Assembly: GCA_964468125.1 (NCBI GenBank)
Contig: CAYXVF010000023.1
Location: 1-63,473, forward strand
Direction of reading: 5' to 3'
Length of the DNA: 63,473 bases
Source: CAYXVF01 sp964468125
Lineage (GTDB): Bacteria > Myxococcota > XYA12-FULL-58-9 > CAYXVF01
Made by a program: the position numbers and the translations under genes. Under the pieces are notes generated by a model, which was not told where the DNA came from, did not search any database, and saw only the letters and a list, made by a program, of their open reading frames with translations. Positions 44,886-52,931 of the stretch are shown here, piece by piece (within the stretch, counting starts at the first letter, position 1; every line of letters starts with the position of its first letter).

Positions 44886-45974
44886 GTGGTGTCGGTCGAA
44901 ACCGTATTGGGATTTTTTTCGTCTTGGATCGTCTATCTCGGGATGCTCGTGCTGCATCTCGTGCTTCCGGCACGAAGAGTCACCGGCTACGTTCGCGACG
45001 AGCACAGCGGCGAGCTCTTGACCTACCGCCTCAACGGCTTGCTCGTCCTGTTGGCCTCCATCGCCATCTTCTACAGCCTGGGACGGGCGGAGCTCGTACC
45101 GTACGATTGGCTATACGTGCACCGCTGGGAGAGCCTGCTCGGCGCGGTCACCCTGGGTCTGCTCTTCACCTTCGCGGTCGTTCTGCCCGCCCCGCCCACC
45201 GGCAAATCCTTCCTCGCCGACCTCTACCTCGGGCGTTACGAGAACCCGCAGTGGCTCGGCCGACGGGTCGACGCGAAGATGTACCTCTATCTCGTCGGTG
45301 CGGTCTTGCTCGAGCTCAACCTCTTGAGCTTCACCGCACATCACCTGAATCGCTATCCGGCGGATCCTTCGCCAGGGGTGTTTCTCTACTTGGGACTCTT
45401 CTCCTGGTTCGTCCTAGACTACCTCTACTTCGAGCGCGTTCACCTCTACACCTACGATCTCTTCGCCGAGCGCGTCGGCTTCAAGCTCGGTTGGGGGTGC
45501 ATGGCCTTTTACCCGTACTTCTACACCGTCGGTCTCTGGTACGCGTCCGATCGCCCCAATCCAGGCTCGTCCACCCTTTGGCTCGTGGGCTCGGCGATAG
45601 TTTTCTTCACCGGCTGGTCGCTTTCGCGCGGAGCGAACATGCAGAAGTTCTACTTCAAGCTCGACCCGACGCGGTCTTTCCTGCGCATTCGACCGGAGAC
45701 GGTCAGCGACGGTGAGCGCACACTCCTCGTGAACGGCTTTTGGGGCGTGTCCCGGCACGTGAACTACCTGGGCGAGGTCTTGATGGCCACAGGCCTCGCC
45801 CTCTCCCTCGGCTACCCTGGCGCTCTCTGGCCCTGGCTCTACCCGATCTACTATGTCGCGCTCTTGTTTCCGCGCGAGCGCGACGACGACGAGCGCTGCG
45901 CGGCGAAGTATGGCGCGCTCTGGGACGAGTACCGGAAGCGCGTGCCCCGTCGGATCATTCCTGGCGTTTACTGA
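44886..45974 (+). CDS. Sterol reductase of the ERG4/ERG24/DHCR7 family
   Basis: The 362-aa polytopic membrane protein has about eight to nine hydrophobic helices. Its C terminus carries the family signature: LLVNGFWGVSRHVNYLGEVL, then FPRERDDDERCAAKYGALWD, and ending EYRKRVPRRIIPGVY. This matches sterol C14-, delta7- or delta24(28)-reductases of eukaryotes. These use NADPH to reduce a double bond in the sterol nucleus or side chain. Bacterial members occur in sterol-producing bacteria, including Myxococcota. The exact bond reduced cannot be told from sequence. GTG codons at 44886 and 44889 follow GAGGAG. It lies within the T3SS cluster but on the opposite strand, and its 3' end overlaps the molybdo-oxidoreductase gene by 20 bases. 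Confidence 0.85.
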   Translation: MVSVETVLGFFSSWIVYLGMLVLHLVLPARRVTGYVRDEHSGELLTYRLNGLLVLLASIAIFYSLGRAELVPYDWLYVHRWESLLGAVTLGLLFTFAVVLPAPPTGKSFLADLYLGRYENPQWLGRRVDAKMYLYLVGAVLLELNLLSFTAHHLNRYPADPSPGVFLYLGLFSWFVLDYLYFERVHLYTYDLFAERVGFKLGWGCMAFYPYFYTVGLWYASDRPNPGSSTLWLVGSAIVFFTGWSLSRGANMQKFYFKLDPTRSFLRIRPETVSDGERTLLVNGFWGVSRHVNYLGEVLMATGLALSLGYPGALWPWLYPIYYVALLFPRERDDDERCAAKYGALWDEYRKRVPRRIIPGVY

Positions 45975-48234
45975 GAGCCACGCGCTCGAGCGGTGACCCG
46001 CTGCCGGCCCGGCGCTCTTCCGGCGAAATCCCGGACCAATCGTCCGTGGCCCGCTCGCCGGCCGCTGGTGTCACCACGACCGGAATCCCGGTCAAGCGTG
46101 CCATGCCCGAGATGAACTCGAGCGCGCCGGGCCCGTCGCCCGCGAGCAGGTTCGCATTGACCCCCTCCGTTTTCTTCGCCACTGAAAGTCCGCGCGACTT
46201 CTGGTGGCCCCAACCGTGCGGTAGCGCCACGACACCACGCATCAGGTCGTCGGAAAAGCGGCAAGGGATCCGAACCGTAGCGGTAGCCGAGGTGACGTCG
46301 ACGACGTCTCCTTCCTCGATCGATCGAGCCGCAGCGTCCTCTGGATGAAGGTAGAGGAAGTTCGTGTTGCGTGAGCCGCCGACCAAGCCGTCGTGGTTGT
46401 GGGTCCAGGAGTTGTGGGTCGTGTGCACGCGCTTAGTGATCAGGCGGAGCTCGCCAGCGTGCGCCGATTCTTCCGCGAACCAGGTTTCGAGCACTCGGGC
46501 CTCCTCCAGAAGGGCCGGGGCCGCGAGGTGTAGCTTGCCGTCCTCCGTGAGCACGCGCTTGCCGAGAAAATCGTTCCCAGGGTTGGCTCCCGGTCGCGAG
46601 CGGCCGTCGCCTTCCTTTGCGAGTTTCTTGAAGCTGCCGTTCCCGGTGAGGCGCAGCATCAGACTCAAGATCGCCTCCTGGGGAACCGCTGGGAGTCCGC
46701 CTTCTACGTCCGCTCCGTGCCAGCGCATAGCGAGCTGCAAGAGCTTCTGCGCGATGCGCGAATCGAAGATGTTCACCCCGGACGCCTTGGCGAGCTCGAC
46801 GTAGATTGTGGCCTCGTCGCGCTGCTCCGGCGCCGGTGGGATCACCGCCGTTGTCGCCTGCACGTACGGTCGACTCTGCATCCCAAGGAATGACGGGAAA
46901 GAGAAGGGCATGTCCGGCCGCTGCAGCGGCGAGGTGCAGGGAAGCACGTAGTGCGCCATGGATGCGGTCTCGCCCTGCAAGATGTCGAGGCTGACCAGGA
47001 GCTCCAGCTCGTCGAACGCCTCGCGGAGGCGACCCGAGTTTGCCATGGTGATGAGCGGGTTGCCGCCGGTGACGAACAGGGCGCGCACCTGTCCCTCGCC
47101 GGGGGTGAGGATTTCGTCCGCCAGGAGACCTCCTGGAAATGCGTCGTTGACCGATGGCAAGCCGCCGACGCGCGAGCGTGTGCCGCCGACGAGCTGCCCC
47201 GACTTCTTCATCATCTTCGGAAAGTCGAAGAGGCCGTTGCCCACCAGTGTCCCACCGGGGCGGTCGAGGTTGCCGGAAGCGAAATTGATCACTTCCTGGA
47301 GCCAGAAGCCGATGGCCCCGTGTCCGCCCATGTTGACGCCGGTTGAGGAGTAGAGGGCGGCGCCGTTTGCGTTGCCGTAGACCTCGACGAGCTCTTCGAG
47401 CGTCGAAGGGGCGATGCCCGTTGCCTCAAAGCAGCGTTGGGGCGTCCACGGGGCAACGAGCGCCTGGATTTCCTCCCAGCCCGTGGAGTGCTCCTCGACT
47501 CGGGCTCGGTCGACGAGATCGCGTCGGATGAGCTCGTTCAGGAAGGCGAGGTAGAAGAACGGGTCCGTACCCGGCCGAATGAACACGTGCTCACCCGCGA
47601 CCTTGGCGGTCTCTGTGCGGCGTGGATCGACGACCAGCACGCGGCCGCCACGTTTCTTGATCGAGCGAATGCGGTCGATTGGGTTGGAAACCTGACCGAA
47701 GCTCCACTTGGAGACGGCCGGGTTTGCGCCGACGATGAGGAGACACTCGATGTTCTCGACGTCCGCAAAGGGCTGCAGAAACGGAAAACCGTAGAGGTGG
47801 GTCGCTACGGCGAACTTGTTGCTGCAGTCTTGGGTGGCGGATGAATAGAACGAGCGCGAGCCTACGCCTTGCATAAATCCGTGGGCGAAGATCGGGTGGA
47901 GCATGGCAAAGCCCGCGGCGGTTCCGACGTACATCGCGATCGAATCGGGGCCGTGCTCCTCGCGAAGCTGACGCACCTTCGCGCCGATCTTGCCGAGCGC
48001 GTGATCCCAGCTCACGCGTGCATAGTCGTCGCCGCGCCGCTCGATCGGGTATTGGAGCCGGTCTTCCGAGTCGTAGAGCCGGTGCTGCTCGAGGCCTTTC
48101 TTGCACGCGAAGCCGCGGGTGGCGACGTGATCGGCGTTGGGGCGGATCCGAACGACCCGTCCGTTCTCCACCTCGACGTTGAGCCCACAGAGGCATTCGC
48201 AAATGCGACAGAATGTCTGATGAACCTGACCCAT
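45955..48234 (-). CDS. Molybdopterin-dependent oxidoreductase (formate dehydrogenase/DMSO reductase superfamily)
   Basis: The 759-aa protein starts with the [4Fe-4S] motif FCRICECLCGLNVEVENG (C-x2-C-x3-C) and a fourth Cys in GFACKKGLEQH. Molybdopterin motifs include LLIVGANPAVSKWSFGQ, VLVVDPRRTETAKVAGEHV, FVTGGNPLITMAN and HNSWTHNHDGLVGG. A Cys in SSATQDCSNKF is at the place where the Mo ligand is expected. There is no Tat signal, so it is cytoplasmic. Electron partner and substrate are unknown; no small subunit genes are adjacent. The gene interrupts the T3SS operon between sctP and sctQ, 106 bases before sctP in genome position. Confidence 0.93.
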   Translation of the reverse strand: MGQVHQTFCRICECLCGLNVEVENGRVVRIRPNADHVATRGFACKKGLEQHRLYDSEDRLQYPIERRGDDYARVSWDHALGKIGAKVRQLREEHGPDSIAMYVGTAAGFAMLHPIFAHGFMQGVGSRSFYSSATQDCSNKFAVATHLYGFPFLQPFADVENIECLLIVGANPAVSKWSFGQVSNPIDRIRSIKKRGGRVLVVDPRRTETAKVAGEHVFIRPGTDPFFYLAFLNELIRRDLVDRARVEEHSTGWEEIQALVAPWTPQRCFEATGIAPSTLEELVEVYGNANGAALYSSTGVNMGGHGAIGFWLQEVINFASGNLDRPGGTLVGNGLFDFPKMMKKSGQLVGGTRSRVGGLPSVNDAFPGGLLADEILTPGEGQVRALFVTGGNPLITMANSGRLREAFDELELLVSLDILQGETASMAHYVLPCTSPLQRPDMPFSFPSFLGMQSRPYVQATTAVIPPAPEQRDEATIYVELAKASGVNIFDSRIAQKLLQLAMRWHGADVEGGLPAVPQEAILSLMLRLTGNGSFKKLAKEGDGRSRPGANPGNDFLGKRVLTEDGKLHLAAPALLEEARVLETWFAEESAHAGELRLITKRVHTTHNSWTHNHDGLVGGSRNTNFLYLHPEDAAARSIEEGDVVDVTSATATVRIPCRFSDDLMRGVVALPHGWGHQKSRGLSVAKKTEGVNANLLAGDGPGALEFISGMARLTGIPVVVTPAAGERATDDWSGISPEERRAGSGSPLERVALSKRQE

Positions 48235-48340
48235 GGCCCGAGAGTGCTATCACGAGTGCGGAGGCCGCGTACACGGCCCCTCCGAAACAGGCGTGACTTC
48301 GAGGCTTTCGGAGCGACTCCGCGGCGCACCGCGTCGGCGC

Positions 48341-49207
48341 TCAAACCGCTCCGGTGATCTCGAGGCTCTCGAGCGACAGATTTGCGGCGCTCTTCAGGGT
48401 CTTTGCGAGCTCGGTGTGGCTCGCCTTGAACATGCGGCCGAAGTTGCGGTTGTCGGTGAAGACGCGGGCGTAGATCTTGTTGCCCTCAGCGGTCAGCACC
48501 ATCGACGTGCCTTCGAGCTCGCTGCCTTTGAAGTCGATGTGCACTTCCGAAAGGCCCTTCTGGTTTACCCCCACGAGAACCTGGCGCACGATCTTCTGAA
48601 TGATCTCCGGCGGAATGCGTGGGGCGGAACCGGCGCCCTGCGCCTCCGCGGTGGCGGCTGCGCCGTCGACTTCACCGATGGCGCCGACCCCCGCGAGCTG
48701 GTTTTGGTGCCCGTCTCCGTCATGCGACGCGCCTCCGCCCATGTCACCACCGCCGGTGCCGGACCCGCTGCCGCGCCCTTCGTCGCGATCCACCGCTTGC
48801 ACGCGCTCCTGTTTGTCCATGTCCTTCTTTTCGCGGACCTGCTCCTGCTGCGTGTTGAACTCGCGGACCTCTTGGTTCTCGGTGTTTCGGTGCGTGGTCT
48901 CGGCCTTGGTGTGCTGCAGATTCTGAGTGCCCTGCTGCTGAAGCGCTTGCTGAAACTTGTTGGCCTGAATGCCCTGGCGCGCGAGGAGCGCGTTGCTTGC
49001 CTTGGCGCGGGTTTGAGTGGCCTGGTGCTTCACCGCCTCACCCTCCTGGCGCTGCTTGGCGGCGTTGGCCTTCGAGGTCTGTTCCTGCTTCTGACCGACG
49101 AGCTTGGAGAACTCGTCCGAGCTCTTGCGGGAATCCTGCAGAGCCTGCTTTTGCTGGCGGGCTTGCTCCAGGCGCTGCTTTTCATTGTTCTCGTTGACGC
49201 GCGTCAT
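48341..49207 (-). CDS. sctP: T3SS needle/hook-length and specificity protein SctP (FliK/YscP-like)
   Basis: The 288-aa protein is Gln/Ala/Lys-rich and disordered over residues 1-190 (many QQ..K.. repeats, then a Gly/Ser-rich spacer DEGRGSGSGTGGGDMGGGAS). A folded C-terminal domain follows (IVRQVLVGVNQKGLSEVHID, GTSMVLTAEGNKIYARVFTD, LAKTLKSAANLSLESLEITG). This is the ruler-plus-T3S4-switch layout of FliK/YscP/SctP. The family match of the C-terminal domain is by pattern only. The start at 49207 (MTRVNENNEKQ) is used. It lies between sctO and sctQ, the position of fliK in flagellar operons. The 100-N gap lies about 70 bases upstream. Confidence 0.8.
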   Translation of the reverse strand: MTRVNENNEKQRLEQARQQKQALQDSRKSSDEFSKLVGQKQEQTSKANAAKQRQEGEAVKHQATQTRAKASNALLARQGIQANKFQQALQQQGTQNLQHTKAETTHRNTENQEVREFNTQQEQVREKKDMDKQERVQAVDRDEGRGSGSGTGGGDMGGGASHDGDGHQNQLAGVGAIGEVDGAAATAEAQGAGSAPRIPPEIIQKIVRQVLVGVNQKGLSEVHIDFKGSELEGTSMVLTAEGNKIYARVFTDNRNFGRMFKASHTELAKTLKSAANLSLESLEITGAV

Positions 49208-49275
49208 AGTGTCCTCGTCCCGTCGTCTCCCCGCTCGGCGCAGGGCGCATCTCACCTACATAGTCGCATTCACCC

Positions 49276-49375
49276 NNNNNNNNNNNNNNNNNNNNNNNNN
49301 NNNNNNNNNNNNNNNNNNNNNNNNNNNNNNNNNNNNNNNNNNNNNNNNNNNNNNNNNNNNNNNNNNNNNNNNNNN
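49276..49375. other. Scaffold gap (100 Ns)
   Basis: Exactly 100 consecutive Ns join two contigs between sctP and sctO. The true length is unknown, so a missing gene here cannot be excluded. Confidence 0.98.
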
Positions 49376-49386
49376 TCAAAGCGTTC

Positions 49387-49881
49387 TCAGCTGTTTTTGG
49401 CCCGGTGGATCGCTTGGGCAATCTCGTCCATGCGGTTCTCTTCCCGGACCATGCGCTCCCGCTTCACCTCTTCCTCCCATTTTTCGCGATGTTTCTCGAG
49501 GGCCTGGAGGTCCTGGGTGGCGACCATGACATCCTGCCGTGCGCCATCGACGTCCTCCTGGCGCTGGCGGATCACGCCCTTCTGTCCGTCGATCGCGGCC
49601 TTCTGAGCCTCCTCCTGCTCTTTGAGGCGCTCGATGTACACGTTGGCACCGACCACGCTCTGGGCGCTCATCTCGCCCCGCATGGACTTCTCCGCGTATT
49701 CGCGCATCTTCGCCTCGCGCTTGGCGATCATGCGGTCGAGCTCTTCCTCCATCTCTCGGAGGCGCTTCTGCTCTTCTCGGAGCGCGTTGAGGCAGGTGGC
49801 GAGGTAGCGCTCGGTCTCCTCTTTCTTGCGCTCGCGCAGCTTGACCAAGGTCGCGAGGCGGTACTCGGGTTGAGGAGGCAT
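49387..49881 (-). CDS. sctO: T3SS stalk protein SctO (FliJ/YscO-like)
   Basis: The 164-aa protein is almost wholly a charged alpha-helical coiled coil: LATLVKLRERKKEETERYLA near the N terminus, then MEEELDRMIAKREAKMREYA, and a second helix QALEKHREKWEEEVKRERMV. This fits FliJ/SctO, the antiparallel coiled-coil stalk that links the SctN ATPase with the export gate. Size and position (after sctN, before sctP) fit. Starts at 49881 (MPPQPEYRLATL). The minus-strand order with sctN is interrupted by two genes. Confidence 0.8.
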   Translation of the reverse strand: MPPQPEYRLATLVKLRERKKEETERYLATCLNALREEQKRLREMEEELDRMIAKREAKMREYAEKSMRGEMSAQSVVGANVYIERLKEQEEAQKAAIDGQKGVIRQRQEDVDGARQDVMVATQDLQALEKHREKWEEEVKRERMVREENRMDEIAQAIHRAKNS

Positions 49882-49946
49882 GGGGGGAGGTTAGCACAGC
49901 TGGGGCGACCTCGGGGAGATCCGAGGTCGCCGCCAGTAGTGCTGGG

Positions 49947-51500
49947 TCAAGGCGTCGTGTAGGTCACCTCGACGTTGTAAGAGGACCGGCTCCGCGAATA
50001 GCCGCGGACCATGAAGTAGGCCTCGCTGACGCCCGCAGGAACGGTGAGCGAGCAGGTCTCGTTCGAGCCATTCAGATACGGCCGGCACGAGTAGCTCTGC
50101 GTCGTCGGGGGCGCGCCGAAGCGCACGTAGAGGTCCGCGTCGTTGTTGCCGGTCATGACCGCGGTGAAGGTCGTGCCGGAAACCACCGAGAGTGGACCGT
50201 AGTCGTCCTCCGCGCGGCGAGCGACCGAGCCGCTGAAGTTTTCCGTGACCTCCGTCGGACCACTCGGCGGCGGCGGGGGTGGAGGCGGGTCCCCTCCGTC
50301 GAGCGGCCGGGTATAGGTCACGGTGAGAGTGTAGGACCCGGAGGTGTAGCCCCGAACCATGATGTACGCCTGAGATTCACTGGCGGGCACGGTCAGCGTG
50401 CAGCGCTCGTTTGCACCCGCGATGTAGGGGCGACAGTCGTAAGAACCCGTGGTGGGCGCCGCGCCAAACCGGACGTAGAGGTCCGGGTCGCCGCTGCCGG
50501 TCATGACCACATCGAAGGTGGTCCCGGGCACGACCTCGAGGGGCGAGAAGGTGTCCTCTTCGCCTTGAGCGACGCTCCCGGACGCGGTGCCCGTCACCTC
50601 TTCGCCCTCCGGTGGCGGCGGCGGCGGCGCACCGGGCGCGCCATAGAGAGCCTGCGCGCCAGCGACGTCGAGCGCGGTGATCAGGAGCGAAAAGTCGCTC
50701 GTCCCGTTGCACTGCGGGTAGTGCATCACCGAGTCCGAGTCGTAGGCCGTGAGTGCCCGCCAGTTGTTGTCCTCGAAACAGGTTCCCGCCTCCGGTCGGG
50801 TGTGCTCATGGCGGAAGCCGAGGACGTGACCGAGCTCGTGGCGAATGATCCCTTCCAGGGTGAGCGGCGGCGAGGTGCTGTAGGAGCTGCCGTCGATCAG
50901 GACATTGCGCTGTGAGCGCGGGTAGTCAGGAAAGAACGCGCGGGCCAAATACTGACCGCCTGCGTTCACCGGGCGGACGTCGAACAAGACGTTGTTGTTC
51001 GACGCAGTGCAGTTGCTGTCCTGGCTCGTGACGTGAATGAAGTCGACGTTCGCGGCCGCTTCCCACTCTCCGGCAGCGGACGCCATCGCAGCGACGGTTT
51101 CGGTGTAGTTGCTACCGAAGCCCGTGCTCACGCAGTAGGTGAGGTTCAGTTTCTGAGTGTCGGTCCACTTGGTGTCGACACCACCCGAGGTGTTGACGAT
51201 CAGAGGTTCACGCTCGATCGGCGGAAGCTGGACCCGCTCTTGCACGTCGATCTTCTGGAGTCGGTCGTAGAACGCCCGCAGGTTCTTTCGGCCGAGGACC
51301 GGCTCGTCGCCGTTCACGATGAAGATCTCCGAGCCGAGCTCGTGGCCAGGCTCTTCATAGACCAGATTCTGAAATTCCTCCCAGCCCAGTTTGTAGGTCT
51401 CCGAGCCGCTGTCTTCAATCACCGGCTCGTTTGAGCCGCCACAACCCACGGCTCCGAGTAGGAGGCCAACCGCAAAACATCTCGAGAATCGATACCGCAT
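49947..51500 (-). CDS. Secreted lipoprotein metalloprotease (matrixin/M12-like) with two PPC domains
   Basis: The 517-aa protein begins with a lipoprotein signal (MRYRFSRCFAVGLLLGAVGC). The catalytic zinc motif HELGHVLGFRHEH (H221, E222, H225, H231) is followed by the Met-turn region DSVMHYPQCNG. This is typical of metzincins, close to the matrixin-like dual-action peptidases of bacteria. Two C-terminal pre-peptidase (PPC) domains follow, joined by Pro-rich linkers; each contains DPDLYVRFG or DADLYVRFG and YIMVRGY or YFMVRGY. It is predicted to be lipidated, with the catalytic domain outside the cytoplasm. It lies between sctN and sctO with its own 293-base upstream region. A link to T3SS function is not supported by sequence. 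Confidence 0.9.
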   Translation of the reverse strand: MRYRFSRCFAVGLLLGAVGCGGSNEPVIEDSGSETYKLGWEEFQNLVYEEPGHELGSEIFIVNGDEPVLGRKNLRAFYDRLQKIDVQERVQLPPIEREPLIVNTSGGVDTKWTDTQKLNLTYCVSTGFGSNYTETVAAMASAAGEWEAAANVDFIHVTSQDSNCTASNNNVLFDVRPVNAGGQYLARAFFPDYPRSQRNVLIDGSSYSTSPPLTLEGIIRHELGHVLGFRHEHTRPEAGTCFEDNNWRALTAYDSDSVMHYPQCNGTSDFSLLITALDVAGAQALYGAPGAPPPPPPEGEEVTGTASGSVAQGEEDTFSPLEVVPGTTFDVVMTGSGDPDLYVRFGAAPTTGSYDCRPYIAGANERCTLTVPASESQAYIMVRGYTSGSYTLTVTYTRPLDGGDPPPPPPPPSGPTEVTENFSGSVARRAEDDYGPLSVVSGTTFTAVMTGNNDADLYVRFGAPPTTQSYSCRPYLNGSNETCSLTVPAGVSEAYFMVRGYSRSRSSYNVEVTYTTP

Positions 51501-51793
51501 TCTTCAATACTCTCCCTTGTCCACCGTCCCCAAAACCGCGGGACGGCAAGGGCGCATTGAAGTACGCCACGGCGTTGACACTCAATAGAAAAGTGCACGT
51601 CGCGAAAAAAAATGCCATTCGGTGTCGCACATCTTCCGACAGACTAGGGCCTGATTTTTACAACTTTACCAACCACGATCGCGCGCCTCGGTGTACCGCT
51701 CGGGCCGAGATTGCGACACGTGTCGTGTAGGATTCTGTGAGACACGGGTTGGTGCTGGGTCGGCGGGAGGATGCGGATCCTACGACGTGCCCG

Positions 51794-52924
51794 TCAGGAC
51801 TGAAGAGCCTGCTCCAGATCCGCGATCAGATCTTTCGGGTCTTCGAGGCCGATCGATACGCGGATGAGCGCCGATCTTGCGATCGCTTCCGCCGCTTCGC
51901 CTTGCACCGAGTGCGTTGCACTGGGCGAGACCATCAGGGACTCGGGCCCTCCAAAACTCGCCGCGTGGCTGAAGATCTCGACCCGCTCAAAGAGTTGGTC
52001 TGCGGCCGCTTTGCCGCCGGCGAGCTCGAAGGAGAGCATGCCGCCGAAGCCGTCGAAGAGCTTTGTTGCCCGATGGTGCTGAGGATGGCTCGGGAGCGAC
52101 GGGTGTCGGACACTCGAGACTTTGGGGTGCCCTTCGAGCCACTGCGCGATGCGTGCCGCGCTCTCGTTTTGAGCGTGTACTCGCAGATCCAACGTCTTCA
52201 AGCCACGCTCGAGGAGGTAGCACGCGTGCGTATCGAGTGAGCCGCCCACGTGGTCGAGCGTTTCTTTGATGGAACGCAGACGCTTGGCGTCGGTGGCGAC
52301 ACAACCGGCGATCACGTCCGTGTGCCCGTTCAGGTACTTGGTGCAACTCTCGATCACCACATCGAAGCCGTGCTCGGCCGGGCGAAAGTTGACCGGGCTC
52401 GCGTACGTGTTGTCGATGATCGAAACCAGGCCCTTCTGCTGCGCGAACGCGACCGCCGCTTCGTGGTCCGCGATATCGACTTTCGGATTGGTGATGGTCT
52501 CGACGTAGATGCCCTTGGTTCGCGCCGTCACCTGCTTGCCCCAGTGGTCCGGCGCCTGTGGGTCGATCGGGGTAACTTCGATCCCAAACTTCTTTAGCAC
52601 GTGCTCGATGAGACTGAGTGTCCCACCGTAGAGCACGTCCTGGACGAGAATGTGATCGCCGGGACCGAAGAGGGTGAGCATGGTCGAGGAGATCGCCGCC
52701 ATTCCGCTCCCGGTGATGAGCGCGGCCTCGGTCCCTTCGAGGGCGGCCAAGCGCTCACCGAGTACTCGGTGGTTCGGCGTGTTCGACAGCCGCATGTAGC
52801 CGACGTCGTGGTAGCCCTCTCCGCGATACTTGTAGGTCGTGGCGGGGAAGATCGGGGTCGTGACCGAGCCTTGGAGCTTCAGCTCCCCTTCGTGGATCGC
52901 GCGGGTGCGCCGAGACTGGCTCAT
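51794..52924 (-). CDS. Cys/Met metabolism PLP-dependent enzyme (cystathionine beta-lyase type)
   Basis: The 376-aa protein belongs to the Cys/Met metabolism PLP family. Motifs include GTEAALITGSGMAAISSTML, QDVLYGGTLSLIEHVL, SIIDNTYASP with PLP-binding Asp171, and ESCTKYLNGHTDVIAG with the Schiff-base Lys196. Members split cystathionine or make homocysteine from activated homoserine. The exact reaction is not assignable here (cystathionine beta-lyase and O-acyl-homoserine sulfhydrylase are options). It starts 7 bases after the sctN stop, so it is likely cotranscribed with the T3SS genes, though it is metabolic. The start at 52924 (MSQSRRTRAIHEGEL) fits the family. Confidence 0.88.
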   Translation of the reverse strand: MSQSRRTRAIHEGELKLQGSVTTPIFPATTYKYRGEGYHDVGYMRLSNTPNHRVLGERLAALEGTEAALITGSGMAAISSTMLTLFGPGDHILVQDVLYGGTLSLIEHVLKKFGIEVTPIDPQAPDHWGKQVTARTKGIYVETITNPKVDIADHEAAVAFAQQKGLVSIIDNTYASPVNFRPAEHGFDVVIESCTKYLNGHTDVIAGCVATDAKRLRSIKETLDHVGGSLDTHACYLLERGLKTLDLRVHAQNESAARIAQWLEGHPKVSSVRHPSLPSHPQHHRATKLFDGFGGMLSFELAGGKAAADQLFERVEIFSHAASFGGPESLMVSPSATHSVQGEAAEAIARSALIRVSIGLEDPKDLIADLEQALQS

Positions 52925-52931
52925 GGCTCGC

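Noticed and set aside
51415..51630. Minus-strand frame beginning like a signal peptide upstream of the metalloprotease gene
   Set aside because: It overlaps the protease N-terminal region in another frame, lacks downstream domain text and has no ribosome binding site.
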